Origin: Listeria_A hofi
GTDB lineage: Bacteria; Bacillota; Bacilli; Lactobacillales; Listeriaceae
NCBI RefSeq assembly: GCF_963575615.1
Contig: NZ_CAUYTL010000005.1
Coordinates: forward strand, 1 to 64,000
DNA length: 64,000 bases
Direction of reading: 5' to 3'
A program made the translations under genes and the position numbers. Under the pieces are notes generated by a model. It was not told the DNA's origin. It saw nothing but the letters and a program-made list of their open reading frames with translations, and did not search any database. Positions 52,544 to 61,885 of the stretch are shown here, piece after piece. Each line of letters opens with the position of its first letter. Positions within the stretch are counted from its first letter, which is position 1.

Positions 52544-52993
52544 TTAGAGCATCTCAATCAAGCGCTCGGATAATACTTTCGCGTCGGATTCACTTCGGCA
52601 AATAATTAAGCAGGTATCATCTCCGCACAAAGAGCCAACTTTTTCTTCCCAGTTCAAATTATCAATCAATGCTCCGATAGCATTGGCATTGCCCGGCATT
52701 ACTTTTAAAATAAGCATGAACTGCACAGTTTCAACACTAATAAAAGCATCTACAAGTGATCGTTTCAACTTCTGATGCGGATTGAAGCGATTATCGGCAG
52801 GAAGGCTGTACTTATAGTTGCCAGTTTGCGTTGGGACCTTCACGAGATGTAACTCTTTAATATCGCGGGAAATAGTGGCTTGGGTGACTTTGACATCTCT
52901 TTTTAGTAATAACTCAACAAGATCTTCTTGCGTCTCAATTTCATTTGACGTTACGAGTTCTCTAATAATAATATGACGATGACCTTTATTCAT
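52544..52993 (-). CDS. argR: Arginine repressor ArgR/AhrC
   Basis: A 149-residue regulator: N-terminal winged helix (ETQEDLVELLLKRDVKVTQATISRDIKELHLVKVP, about 20-54) and C-terminal oligomerisation/arginine-binding domain with GDDTCLIICRS. It controls arginine synthesis and catabolism. As in Bacillus it sits between tlyA/yqxC and recN; it has its own promoter-like pair upstream. Confidence 0.96.
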   Translation of the reverse strand: MNKGHRHIIIRELVTSNEIETQEDLVELLLKRDVKVTQATISRDIKELHLVKVPTQTGNYKYSLPADNRFNPHQKLKRSLVDAFISVETVQFMLILKVMPGNANAIGALIDNLNWEEKVGSLCGDDTCLIICRSESDAKVLSERLIEML

Positions 52994-53027
52994 AATCTCT
53001 CACCTCACGAACTTTTTTCTCTCTTAC

Positions 53028-53056
53028 ATCTTAGCCCAAAACGAGCGTAAAGTCAC
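53028..53056 (-). promoter_or_regulatory. Possible argR promoter
   Basis: Minus strand -35 GTGACT (53056-53051), 17-base spacer, -10 TAAGAT (53033-53028). Confidence 0.45.
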
Positions 53057-53148
53057 GGATTTAACTTGAAAAATGTTTCTAAAAAGTCGTATGCATGTGA
53101 AAAAGGCCAAATAAGGGGATAAAAATACATAAAAGTGGCTTGAAATAT

Positions 53149-53180
53149 AAAAACCGAGCTATCTTAACAAGACAGTTCGG
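53149..53180 (-). terminator. Terminator after tlyA
   Basis: Minus strand CCGAACTGTCTT pairs imperfectly with AAGATAGCTCGG, followed by five T; separates tlyA from argR. Confidence 0.75.
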
Positions 53181-53189
53181 CATGTATAA

Positions 53190-54005
53190 TTATTCTAATT
53201 TCGTATGTGCTTTTGTCACAATCTCCGCTAAACCAGTCGCAGATAAATGATTTTCCGCTTTGTTATCCCATTTAAGATGTGCGATAAACTCAATGTTTCC
53301 TTCGCCACCAGTAATTGGAGAAAAATCTACCGCTAATACAGAATAACCTTCTGTTACCGCAAAATTCGTGATTTTCTCCAATACTTCCAAATGTATTTTC
53401 GGGTCACGGATAATTCCTTTTTTACCGACTTGTTCTTTACCTGCTTCAAATTGTGGCTTTATCAAAGTCATCACTTCGCCATCACTGACTAACACTGTTT
53501 TCAAGACCGGTAAAATTAACTGTAACGAAATGAACGAAACGTCAATTGTTGCGAAATCCGCTAAACCTTGCTCAAAATCAGCTGGGGTTACATATCTAAA
53601 ATTCGTGCGTTCCATCACGGTAACACGAGCATCGTTGCGCAATTTCCAAGCGAGCTGGTTGTAACCGACATCAAGTGCATAGGAATGTTTAGCACCGTTT
53701 TGTAATGCACAATCCGTAAATCCGCCTGTTGAAGAGCCGATATCGAGCAGCAATTTATCTTTCACATCTAAATCAAATACTTCGAGCGCCTTCTCAAGCT
53801 TCAGGCCACCACGGCTTACATATGGCATCACTTTTCCCTTCACTTGAAATACCGATTCTAGAGGGAATTTCTCACCAGGTTTATCCACGCGTTCTTCTTT
53901 TAAATAGACCAAGCCAGCCATCACGGACCGCTTCGCTTTTTCGCGTGTTTCAAATAAACCTTGCTCTACTAATAATACATCTACACGTTCTTTTTTTATC
54001 GCCAT
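53190..54005 (-). CDS. tlyA: TlyA-family rRNA 2'-O-methyltransferase (YqxC)
   Basis: A 271-residue protein with an N-terminal S4 RNA-binding domain (about 5-65) and a FtsJ-type methyltransferase domain (LLDIGSSTGGFTDCALQNGAKHSYALDVGYNQLAWKLR, catalytic-type K in TLIKPQFEAGKE). The family methylates rRNA; relatives are annotated as haemolysin A. It starts two bases after dxs, so the two are co-translated. Confidence 0.92.
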   Translation of the reverse strand: MAIKKERVDVLLVEQGLFETREKAKRSVMAGLVYLKEERVDKPGEKFPLESVFQVKGKVMPYVSRGGLKLEKALEVFDLDVKDKLLLDIGSSTGGFTDCALQNGAKHSYALDVGYNQLAWKLRNDARVTVMERTNFRYVTPADFEQGLADFATIDVSFISLQLILPVLKTVLVSDGEVMTLIKPQFEAGKEQVGKKGIIRDPKIHLEVLEKITNFAVTEGYSVLAVDFSPITGGEGNIEFIAHLKWDNKAENHLSATGLAEIVTKAHTKLE

Positions 54006-54007
54006 CT

Positions 54008-55900
54008 CTACGCCCTTATCTGCTTTTCTGGTAATATTTTTTGAATCGTATTTAAAATGCCAAGCGTTGAAATTCCATGCTCTGCCAAAATCATCTCCAC
54101 AGAGCCATGACTAATAAAAGTATCCGGAAGCCCGATTCGGCGAATAATTGCCTGATCATAGCCATGTTCCTCTGCAAACTCAAGCACCGCTGTACCAAAC
54201 CCGCCTTTTAAAAGTGACTCCTCAACAGTAATAATTGGAATTTCTCGTTTCATCAAATCGTGAAGCATCGCCTTGTCTAGCGGCTTAATGAAGCGTGCAT
54301 TGATAACACCAGCTTGGATTCCTTGACGCTTTAATTCCATTACTGCTTCTACGGCCATTGGAATTGTTGTTCCAAACGTGACAATTGCCACATCAACCGG
54401 AGTACTAAGCGTTTCCCACGAACCAATTGGCACAGCTTTCATTTCGGCATCAATATTAACGCCAAGCCCATTTCCGCGAGGATAACGAATTGCAATTGGT
54501 CCAGCATCGTAGTCGTACGCCGTCTTTACAAGATGTCTTGCCTCATTCTCATCTTTTGGCATCATAATTGTCATATTCGGAATACCACGCAAGAAGCCAA
54601 GATCAAAAATTCCCTGATGCGTCTCACCATCAGCACCAACCAAACCGGCACGATCAATGCCAATCATTACATTCAGTTCTTGTCTACAAATATCATGAAC
54701 GACTTGATCATAAGCGCGTTGCAAAAACGTCGAATAAATGGCTAAAAAAGGTTTCATATGAAGTGCAGCAAGTCCAGCTGCCATTGTTGTTGCGTGCTGC
54801 TCAGCAATCCCAACATCAAAAAAGCGATCTGGAAAAGCTGTAGCGAATTTTTCTAATTTTGAGCCTACAGGCATCGCTGGCGTTATAGCGACCACACGTT
54901 CATCTGTTTGTGCAAGTTCCAGTACTGCTTCGCTAATCACAGCGCTCCAAGCAGGAGGGCCACCAACAGGCTTGATGAAATCACCTGTCTCAATCTTGTA
55001 AGGGCCAGTTCCGTGCCAATTGCCGATACGATCAGATTCCGCAGGTTGATACCCTTTTCCTTTCGTCGTTACAACATGCATCAAAACAGGGCCTTTAACC
55101 TTTTTAGCAAATTCCATATTTGTAATTAAATCATTGTAATCGTGACCATTCACGGGACCGAGATACGTATAGCCCATTTCTTCAAAAAAAGTACCTTGAA
55201 CGAGTAGATATTTAATACTATCTTTAATCCGCTCTGCAGCACCAGCAATTTTATCACCAGCTGTTGGGATTTTTTTCATTGCGGCTTCAATATCTTTTTT
55301 AGCTCGTTTAAATTTGCCAGATGTGCGCAGTTTTCCTAAAACATTATGCATCGCTCCAACATTAGGTGCAATCGACATATTGTTGTCATTTAAAACCACG
55401 ATTACGTTCTTTCTCATATCGCCAATATGATTTAAAGCTTCAAGTGCCATACCGCCAGTTAGCGCTCCATCGCCAATAATCGGCAAAACGTGGTATTTCT
55501 CTTTGCGAATATCTCGTGCAATCGCCATTCCAGCAGCTGCAGATAACGAAGTAGAACTATGACCAGTCTCCCAAACATCATGTTCGGATTCTTTACGTTT
55601 TGGAAAACCATCTAATCCATCATGTTGCCGTAATGTATCGAATCTATTTGCTCTACCAGTTAAAATCTTGTGTACGTAGGTTTGGTGCCCGACATCCCAT
55701 AAAAACTTATCTTCTGGGCTATTAAAACAATGGTGTAGTGCTATTGTAAGCTCCACAACACCAAGGTTCGGTCCAATATGTCCGCCCGTTTTGGAAGTCG
55801 ATTGAATTAGGAACTCGCGAATATCCGCACTGAGCGCTTCCATCTGCGCCACGTCCAGGTCTTTTACGAACGCAGGATCCTTAATTTCCAATAAATCCAA
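54008..55900 (-). CDS. dxs: 1-deoxy-D-xylulose-5-phosphate synthase
   Basis: A 630-residue thiamine-diphosphate enzyme, first step of the MEP isoprenoid pathway. Motifs: SASGG-like STSKTGGHIGPNLGVVELTIALH, GDGALTGGMALEALNHIGDMRKNVIVVLNDNNMSI (cofactor), and the transketolase C-terminal half with GIAEQHATTMAAGLA and DRAGLVGADGETHQG. TTG 55900 (LDLLEIKDP) matches where relatives begin and has GAAAGTGAG nine bases upstream. The frame is open to 56053, but a terminator and a promoter lie in that stretch. MREPTD at 55954 is an alternative start. Confidence 0.95.
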   Translation of the reverse strand: MDLLEIKDPAFVKDLDVAQMEALSADIREFLIQSTSKTGGHIGPNLGVVELTIALHHCFNSPEDKFLWDVGHQTYVHKILTGRANRFDTLRQHDGLDGFPKRKESEHDVWETGHSSTSLSAAAGMAIARDIRKEKYHVLPIIGDGALTGGMALEALNHIGDMRKNVIVVLNDNNMSIAPNVGAMHNVLGKLRTSGKFKRAKKDIEAAMKKIPTAGDKIAGAAERIKDSIKYLLVQGTFFEEMGYTYLGPVNGHDYNDLITNMEFAKKVKGPVLMHVVTTKGKGYQPAESDRIGNWHGTGPYKIETGDFIKPVGGPPAWSAVISEAVLELAQTDERVVAITPAMPVGSKLEKFATAFPDRFFDVGIAEQHATTMAAGLAALHMKPFLAIYSTFLQRAYDQVVHDICRQELNVMIGIDRAGLVGADGETHQGIFDLGFLRGIPNMTIMMPKDENEARHLVKTAYDYDAGPIAIRYPRGNGLGVNIDAEMKAVPIGSWETLSTPVDVAIVTFGTTIPMAVEAVMELKRQGIQAGVINARFIKPLDKAMLHDLMKREIPIITVEESLLKGGFGTAVLEFAEEHGYDQAIIRRIGLPDTFISHGSVEMILAEHGISTLGILNTIQKILPEKQIRA

Positions 55901-55987
55901 ACAAAACAACTCACTTTCTAGGATTTCTCCATCAATATCAGTTGGTTCACGCATGCTCACGCTACCATAAATGTTGCCATTGGTCTC

Positions 55988-55993
55988 ATTATA
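55988..55993 (-). promoter_or_regulatory. Likely -10 of a dxs promoter
   Basis: TATAAT on the minus strand, 88 bases before the TTG start and downstream of the ispA terminator. The -35 is weak. Confidence 0.4.
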
Positions 55994-56023
55994 AACCAGT
56001 TTCGCGGATTTTACTATAGAAAT

Positions 56024-56051
56024 GAAAAAAGCACACCTTAGAAAAGGACGC
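56024..56051 (-). terminator. Terminator after ispA
   Basis: Minus strand GCGTCCTT pairs with AAGGTGTGC around TTCT (with a mismatch), followed by TTTTTT. It ends the accBC-ispA cluster before dxs. Confidence 0.6.
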
Positions 56052-56083
56052 ACTCTCTCAAAAACGCATTTAAATCTTTATTA

Positions 56084-56962
56084 TTAAAAATCACGAACAG
56101 CTATTAAATCGGCTAAACCAAGTAATAAACTAGCATCAATGTTCATGGTATGGAGCGCTTTTTTTGCTAAATTTGTGTGATCAGCTAAGGCTTGTTTCGC
56201 CCCTTCTAGTGATAGTAGTGCAGGATACGTACTTTTTTGTAAATCAGCATCTGCACCAGTTTTTTTTCCCATTTTTTCAGCATCACCAATGACATCTAGA
56301 ATATCGTCGCAGATTTGAAAAGCGATGCCGATATGATATGCAAATTTTTCCAATGCTAATTGTTCGGCATCAGAAGCCTCTGCAATAATTGCTCCGCTAA
56401 GTACGGAAGCACTGAGAAGCGCCCCGGTTTTTCGTCGATGAATAGACTCTAAATCAGTGAGCGATAACGTTTGGTTTTCACCGAGAATATCGGCCTGTTG
56501 GCCACCTACCATGCCACTTGCACCAGCACTTTTGGCAAAAAGTTGGATAAGATTTATTCGCACAGGCGTGGATAATTTTGTGTCACTCACAATCAGTTCA
56601 AAAGCTTTTGTAAGTAGCGCATCACCAGCCAAAATAGCAGTAGCCTCGCCATAAACCTTATGATTAGTCAGTTTACCACGTCTGAAATCATCATTATCCA
56701 TCGCAGGTAAATCATCATGAATCAGACTATATGTATGAATCATTTCCATCGCAGCTGCCGTTTGGTATCCCAACTTTGGCTCGCAATCAAAAGCAATAAG
56801 TGTTGCTAAAACTAATAACGGACGAATTCGCTTACCACCTGCTTCTAAAGAATACATCATGGACTGCTCCAATTTTTGATCAGACTCAGTTGCAATAATG
56901 GCTTGCTTCATACAATTTTCGATTTCTTGCTTATAATGTTGCATAAATTGATCAAATGTCAT
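56084..56962 (-). CDS. ispA: Farnesyl diphosphate synthase (polyprenyl synthase)
   Basis: A 292-residue trans-prenyltransferase making farnesyl diphosphate from IPP and DMAPP/GPP. First Asp-rich motif DDLPAMDNDDFRRG (about 84-97), second DDILDVIGD (about 223), and GGKRIRP near the start are all present. It starts at the last base of xseB, so it is part of the same operon. Confidence 0.96.
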   Translation of the reverse strand: MTFDQFMQHYKQEIENCMKQAIIATESDQKLEQSMMYSLEAGGKRIRPLLVLATLIAFDCEPKLGYQTAAAMEMIHTYSLIHDDLPAMDNDDFRRGKLTNHKVYGEATAILAGDALLTKAFELIVSDTKLSTPVRINLIQLFAKSAGASGMVGGQQADILGENQTLSLTDLESIHRRKTGALLSASVLSGAIIAEASDAEQLALEKFAYHIGIAFQICDDILDVIGDAEKMGKKTGADADLQKSTYPALLSLEGAKQALADHTNLAKKALHTMNIDASLLLGLADLIAVRDF

Positions 56963-57201
56963 TATTTTTTACCTTCTTCTGCCTGAAATGGTTCTTCCTC
57001 ATCTGATTCTGTAACTACTTTTGCTAGCTTATCTTCTGCTGCTGCCAATTTTTCTTGGCATAATTTAGTTAATTCAATACCGCGTTGGTACATATCCAGT
57101 GAATCCTCTAAGGAAACATTACCTTCTTCTAACATTTGGACGATGCCTTCTAACTCTTTCATCGCGTCTTCGTAACTAATTTTTTTCGTTGCCATACTCA
57201 T
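56962..57201 (-). CDS. xseB: Exodeoxyribonuclease VII small subunit
   Basis: A 79-residue helical subunit (SYEDAMKELEGIVQMLEEGNVSLEDSLDMYQRGIELTKLCQEKLAAAEDKL). It binds XseA to form ExoVII, which degrades single-stranded DNA. It overlaps xseA by four bases (ATGA). ATG 57201 or ATG 57195 could be used; the ribosome site AAGGAGGG fits either. Confidence 0.95.
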   Translation of the reverse strand: MSMATKKISYEDAMKELEGIVQMLEEGNVSLEDSLDMYQRGIELTKLCQEKLAAAEDKLAKVVTESDEEEPFQAEEGKK

Positions 57202-58538
57202 GTGCCCTCCTTTTCTGTTATTTTTGCCCGAATTTTCCCGTCTGCCATTGTGATTCCAATTTCATCACCAATAGTTATACTTGCGCTCGATGCTAAAATT
57301 TCATCATCTTTGTAAACTACGCTATAACCACGTTTTAGTAACCCAAGCGGGCTCAAAAGCTCCAATGCCTCAACTTTTTGCGAAAAATCACGTCTTTTTG
57401 TGATGATAAGTTGCTTCATTTGCTGTGTCAAATCTTTACTAACATTCGCTAAAAGTTGTTGCTGTTGCATTATTTCACGATCTAGACCAGTGTGCGTTAA
57501 GCGAAAGGTCAACCGTTCGAAAGCATGCTGATTCAAAATAAGATGCTGTTTTAAACCACGTTCTAAGCGCTCAATAAAATAATCCGTACGTTCTTGATAT
57601 TGCTCGATTTGTCGCTTCGGTCCATGCATTAATAAGCGCTCTTGTTGACGTGAAATGCTTTGATTGGAAACATCGACTCGCTGTTTCATTGCCTGAATCA
57701 AACGGAAGCGACGCTCTGCAAGGCGGTCTAGCAAATCACGGTAATCTGGAACTGCTAATTCTGCCGCCGCTGTTGGGGTTGCAGCTCTAACATCTGCCAC
57801 GTAATCCGTCAACGTTGTATCTGTCTCATGGCCAACAGCAGAAATAATAGGGATATCCGAATCGGCCACCGCACGAACTACCATTTCCTCATTAAATGCC
57901 CATAAATCCTCGATAGAACCACCACCACGCCCAATAATCAATACATCAATATCATTGCGAAAATTGGCACGTTCAATATTGCGAACGATATTTGGTGCAG
58001 CCGTATCTCCTTGGACAATTGTAGGGAATAGTAAAATCTCCGTTGATGGCATGCGACGCTTTATCGTTGTAATCATATCTCGAATTGCCGCGCCCGTTTT
58101 CGAAGTTACAATCCCGACTTTGGCAGGAAAAGAAGGAAGCGCCCGTTTGCGATTTTGCGCAAAAAGCCCCTCCAATTCTAGCTGTTTCTTTAACTGCTCC
58201 AATTTGATATAAAGACTACCAACCCCATCCGGTTCCATCCACTCTGCGTAAAGTTGATAGCGCCCGCCTTTACTGAACACACTGACACGTCCCGTAAGTA
58301 GAATCTGCATCCCATCTTCTGGTTTGAAACCTAGTTTTGCTGCTGATTTTTGGAACATAACGCAACGTAGCTCCGCGCCTTCATCTTTCAGCGTAAAATA
58401 CATATGGCCGCTGACAGGTTGCTTAAAATTCGAAACTTCTCCTTTTACATAGATGTTCTTTAAATAAGGATCTACTTCAAATTTCTTCTCAATATATTTT
58501 GTTAACGCCTCAACACTGAGGTATTTATCTTGTTCCAT
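57198..58538 (-). CDS. xseA: Exodeoxyribonuclease VII large subunit
   Basis: A 446-residue ExoVII catalytic subunit: N-terminal OB fold (YLKNIYVKGEVSNFKQPVSGHMYFTLKDEGAELRCVMF), catalytic core with GIVTSKTGAAIRDMITTIKRR, VLIIGRGGGSIEDLWAFNEE and SAVGHETDTTLTDYVADVRAATPTAAAEL, then coiled coils. ATG 58538 with TAAGGTG upstream is used. The folD-xseA gap (58539-58683) has no gene. Confidence 0.96.
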   Translation of the reverse strand: MEQDKYLSVEALTKYIEKKFEVDPYLKNIYVKGEVSNFKQPVSGHMYFTLKDEGAELRCVMFQKSAAKLGFKPEDGMQILLTGRVSVFSKGGRYQLYAEWMEPDGVGSLYIKLEQLKKQLELEGLFAQNRKRALPSFPAKVGIVTSKTGAAIRDMITTIKRRMPSTEILLFPTIVQGDTAAPNIVRNIERANFRNDIDVLIIGRGGGSIEDLWAFNEEMVVRAVADSDIPIISAVGHETDTTLTDYVADVRAATPTAAAELAVPDYRDLLDRLAERRFRLIQAMKQRVDVSNQSISRQQERLLMHGPKRQIEQYQERTDYFIERLERGLKQHLILNQHAFERLTFRLTHTGLDREIMQQQQLLANVSKDLTQQMKQLIITKRRDFSQKVEALELLSPLGLLKRGYSVVYKDDEILASSASITIGDEIGITMADGKIRAKITEKEGT

Positions 58539-58683
58539 TGTACACACACCTTATCTTAAAAGAAAAAATTATGCAGCTAAGCGACAAATACTCCTTGTTG
58601 GGATTGATTGAAGTTTGTGAGTTACAATCTCCCTCTTTTTATCTAGGTTTAAGCTCTTTGTCGTCTAGCTGCTTCATGTCGTC

Positions 58684-59550
58684 CTATTTTGTTTGAAGCT
58701 GTGTGTCCCAAATACGCTTGGCTGCTTTTAGTGTATTAGCTAGAAGCATGGTGATTGTCATCGGACCAACGCCTCCTGGGACAGGTGTTATGAAGCCTGC
58801 TGTGTCTTTTACATCGTCAAAATCGACATCGCCACACAGTTTATTGTTTTCATCGCGATCCATACCAACGTCAATAACTACCGCACCTGGTTTGATAGCA
58901 TCTTTCTTAATGAATTTGGCTAGACCTGTTGCTACCACTAAAATGTCCGCAGTACGCGCAACTGCTGGCAGGTCTTTTGTGCGACTATGTGCGATAGTTA
59001 CTGTAGCATTTTCTTGTAGTAAGAGTTGTCCCACTGGTTTTCCTACAATGTTGCTTCGACCGATAACCACAGCTTGTTTCCCTTCGATAGAAACACCAGT
59101 CGATTTAATTAGCTCAATAATACCTGCTGGTGTGCATGGAACGAAAGCCTCTTTACCAACATAGAGGTTTCCGACGTTTATTGGATGGAAGCCATCAACA
59201 TCTTTTTCTGGAATAATCGTATCTATCACTTTATCCTCTGAAATATGCTTTGGCAACGGTAATTGCACTAAAATACCATGGATTGTTGCATCATTATTCA
59301 AATCTTCAACAGTTTCTAGTAATTTTGCCTCTGAAATATCTTCTGGTAATTCAATTAAAACAGATTTCATGCCGGCTTCTTCTGTGCGCTTTTGTTTATT
59401 CCTTACATATGTATGGCTAGCCTGATTATCACCTACAAGCACAACCGCAAGTCCTGGTTGTAAATTTTGCTTTGAAAGTTCAGCTACCTCACTTGTTACG
59501 TTTTCTTGAATCTTTTTCGCCAGTTGTTTACCATCAATAATTTGTCCCAT
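58684..59550 (-). CDS. folD: Bifunctional methylenetetrahydrofolate dehydrogenase/cyclohydrolase
   Basis: A 288-residue enzyme that interconverts 5,10-methylene- and 10-formyl-tetrahydrofolate. Seen: SHTYVRNKQKRTEEAGMKS with the catalytic Lys in the YVRNK segment, QLPLPKHI, PEKDVDGFHPINVGNL, NADP segment VVIGRSNIVGKPVGQLLL and PVPGGVGPMTITMLL. ATG 59550 follows AAGGGGGC; upstream codons to 59661 run through a leader hairpin and lack family similarity. Confidence 0.97.
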   Translation of the reverse strand: MGQIIDGKQLAKKIQENVTSEVAELSKQNLQPGLAVVLVGDNQASHTYVRNKQKRTEEAGMKSVLIELPEDISEAKLLETVEDLNNDATIHGILVQLPLPKHISEDKVIDTIIPEKDVDGFHPINVGNLYVGKEAFVPCTPAGIIELIKSTGVSIEGKQAVVIGRSNIVGKPVGQLLLQENATVTIAHSRTKDLPAVARTADILVVATGLAKFIKKDAIKPGAVVIDVGMDRDENNKLCGDVDFDDVKDTAGFITPVPGGVGPMTITMLLANTLKAAKRIWDTQLQTK

Positions 59551-59580
59551 CAAAAAAGCCCCCTTAAAATTTATCTGAAA

Positions 59581-59615
59581 CCTGTTTCGGGAGACATGAA
59601 ACCTTCCGAAACAGG
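59581..59615. promoter_or_regulatory. 10-bp hairpin in the folD leader
   Basis: CCTGTTTCGG (59581-59590) pairs perfectly with CCGAAACAGG (59606-59615) around 15 bases. It lies 31 bases before the folD start codon and lacks a T-run on the coding strand. Confidence 0.7.
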
Positions 59616-59674
59616 AAACATCACTCATTCGGTCGAAATTTTTGTGAATTAAAAATGACACTGTACAAGATTAA

Positions 59675-60067
59675 TTATTCTATCACATCGTCTTTTGCGA
59701 TATTCGCTAATACACCGTTTATAAATTTACTTGATTTCTCATCGCTGAAAATTTTGGCGATTTCAAGTGACTCGTTCAAGCTTACTCGGTCTGGAATATC
59801 TTCACAATATACCATCTCGAATACACTTACTCGCAGAATAGCAAGGTCCACTTTGTTTAAACGATCCATGCTCCAATTATCCAAGTTTTCGGCAATTAAT
59901 TCGTCAATTGCTGTCTTATTGGCAACAACGCCCTCCACTAATTTATCAACATAGGCATCGCTTTGGTTTTCCATCACGTTGGCTATCGCTTGATCCAAAT
60001 GCATCTCATTGAGTTCCATTTGAAACAATATTTGAAGAGCCTTCTCTCGTGCTTCTCGTCTTTTCAT
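59675..60067 (-). CDS. nusB: Transcription antitermination factor NusB
   Basis: A 130-residue all-helical protein (MKRREAREKALQILFQMELNE start, LAILRVSVFEMVYCEDIPDRVSLNESLEIAKIFSDEKSSKFINGVLANI end) that with NusE/S10 promotes antitermination on rRNA operons. Neighbours yqhY and folD match the usual Firmicutes order. Confidence 0.97.
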   Translation of the reverse strand: MKRREAREKALQILFQMELNEMHLDQAIANVMENQSDAYVDKLVEGVVANKTAIDELIAENLDNWSMDRLNKVDLAILRVSVFEMVYCEDIPDRVSLNESLEIAKIFSDEKSSKFINGVLANIAKDDVIE

Positions 60068-60106
60068 TAAAAGCTCTACTCCTTAGTTTCCGTGTTATTA
60101 CACGTT

Positions 60107-60505
60107 TTAAATTTCTAATTCATCAAATGACAGCGTTTCTTGTCGCTCAAATTGAACGCCGACAATGTGGATATTCACTTCGGTGACTTCAAGGCCTGCC
60201 ATGTTCAGAATGGTTTCGCGGATGCTATCTTGAATGTTTTGTGCTAAAAGAGGAATTGTTGCTCCAAATTGTATATAGCAGTAAACATCAATGACAATAC
60301 CCTCTTCGGTAAGATCAATCTTAACACCTTTGCTATGATTGACTGCCCCACCAAGTCGTTCGCGCATCTCATTTGTGAAGGAACCTTGCATACCTGCTAC
60401 ATTTTCAACCTCAGCTGCTGCAAGTCCTGCAATGACACCAATAACTTCTGGTGCGATTTCGATTTTACCGAGTGTTTCCTCGTTTTTATTTTTCGTTAGT
60501 GCCAT
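60107..60505 (-). CDS. yqhY: Asp23/Gls24 family protein YqhY
   Basis: A 132-residue Asp23-type protein (GKIEIAPEVIGVIAGLAAAEVENVAGMQG, KGVKIDLTEEGIVIDVYCYIQFGATIPLLAQNIQDSIRETILNMAGLEVTEVNIHIVGVQFE). It is encoded next to accBC in Firmicutes, where Bacillus YqhY is linked to acetyl-CoA carboxylase control; that role is taken from the literature. Confidence 0.92.
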   Translation of the reverse strand: MALTKNKNEETLGKIEIAPEVIGVIAGLAAAEVENVAGMQGSFTNEMRERLGGAVNHSKGVKIDLTEEGIVIDVYCYIQFGATIPLLAQNIQDSIRETILNMAGLEVTEVNIHIVGVQFERQETLSFDELEI

Positions 60506-60517
60506 GATTATCTCTCC

Positions 60518-61873
60518 TCACGATAGATTCATTACATCATACTTTTCAAGGAATTTTGTATTGAAGTCTCCTGATTGGAAAACTTCGTGATCTAAAACGC
60601 GTAAATGGAATGGAATCGTTGTTGGGATTCCTTCTACAGCAAATTCGCCTAGTGCGCGTTTCATTGTAGCAATTGCTTCATCACGCGTTTCACCGTAACA
60701 AATTACTTTTGCCACCATAGAATCATAATATGGGGGGATTTTGTAGTTTGGATAGGCTGCTGAATCAATACGGACACCATTTCCGCCTGGTGGGAGGTAA
60801 AACTTGATTTCTCCTGGCGCTGGCATGAAATTCTTTTCTGGATTTTCGGCATTGATACGACATTCAATAGCCCAACCTGTTAATTTAACGTCCTCTTGCT
60901 TGATTGTTAAATGTTCTCCTGATGCCACTAATATTTGTTGTTTAACAATATCAATTCCTGTAATCCATTCAGTTACAGGATGCTCCACTTGAACGCGCGT
61001 ATTCATTTCCATGAAATAAAACGTTTTTTCGTGTGGAACATAAATAAATTCGATGGTTCCAGCACCAGAATATTTAACGGCTTTCGCTGCTTTCACGGCC
61101 GCTTTTCCCATTTTTTGACGCATTTTCTCGTCTAGAGCTGGGGAAGGTGCTTCCTCAATCAGCTTTTGTAGGCGTCTTTGAATGGAGCAATCGCGTTCTC
61201 CTAGGTGGATTGCGTTGCCGTAATTATCCGCCATTATTTGAATCTCAACATGGCGGAAATCTTGAATAAATTTCTCGATGTACACGCCCGAATCACCGAA
61301 TGCTGCTTCTGCTTCTTGTTGCGTGATTTGCAGACCAGAAACAAGCTTTTCTTCATCTTCTGCTACGCGAATTCCTTTACCACCACCACCAGCTGTTGCT
61401 TTAATGATGACCGGGTAACCGATTTTTTTAGCTAACTTTTTGGCCTCTTCAACATCTTTAATAATTCCTGTAGAACCTGGGACAACTGGCACTCCGGCTT
61501 TTTTCATCGTTTCGCGGGCAACATCCTTCGTTCCCATTTGAGAGATGGCATCTGCGCTTGGTCCGATGAAAATGATATTGCAATCTTGACAAAGCTCAGC
61601 AAAATCTGCATTCTCTGCTAGGAAACCGTATCCTGGATGAATCGCATCACAATTTGTTAGAACAGCAACGCTAATAATATTGGACATGTTGAGATAACTT
61701 TCTTTTGAAGGTGCAGGTCCGACGCAATACGCTTCGTCTGCCAGTTGAATATGTAAACTCTCAGCGTCTGCTTCTGAATAAATAGCAACCGTTTCAATGT
61801 TCATCTCTTTTGCGGCGCGGATGATACGAACAGCGATTTCTCCGCGATTCGCTATCAATATTTTTTTTATCAT
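60518..61873 (-). CDS. accC: Acetyl-CoA carboxylase, biotin carboxylase subunit
   Basis: A 451-residue ATP-grasp enzyme that carboxylates the biotin on AccB. N-terminal KKILIANRGEIAVRIIRAAKEM, HPGYGFLAENADFAELC, ATP-grasp glycine loop KATAGGGGKGIRVAE, HLGERDCSIQRRLQKLIEEAPSP, EMNTRVQVEHPVTE and the catalytic RINAENPEKNFMP. Twelve bases separate it from accB. Confidence 0.98.
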   Translation of the reverse strand: MIKKILIANRGEIAVRIIRAAKEMNIETVAIYSEADAESLHIQLADEAYCVGPAPSKESYLNMSNIISVAVLTNCDAIHPGYGFLAENADFAELCQDCNIIFIGPSADAISQMGTKDVARETMKKAGVPVVPGSTGIIKDVEEAKKLAKKIGYPVIIKATAGGGGKGIRVAEDEEKLVSGLQITQQEAEAAFGDSGVYIEKFIQDFRHVEIQIMADNYGNAIHLGERDCSIQRRLQKLIEEAPSPALDEKMRQKMGKAAVKAAKAVKYSGAGTIEFIYVPHEKTFYFMEMNTRVQVEHPVTEWITGIDIVKQQILVASGEHLTIKQEDVKLTGWAIECRINAENPEKNFMPAPGEIKFYLPPGGNGVRIDSAAYPNYKIPPYYDSMVAKVICYGETRDEAIATMKRALGEFAVEGIPTTIPFHLRVLDHEVFQSGDFNTKFLEKYDVMNLS

Positions 61874-61885
61874 GATTATTACCCC

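Noticed and set aside
55901..56053. N-terminal extension of Dxs
   Set aside because: It contains the ispA terminator and a promoter -10, and is absent from family members as I know them.
59551..59674. Tetrahydrofolate riboswitch before folD
   Set aside because: The hairpin lacks the conserved bases and junctions I know for that class.
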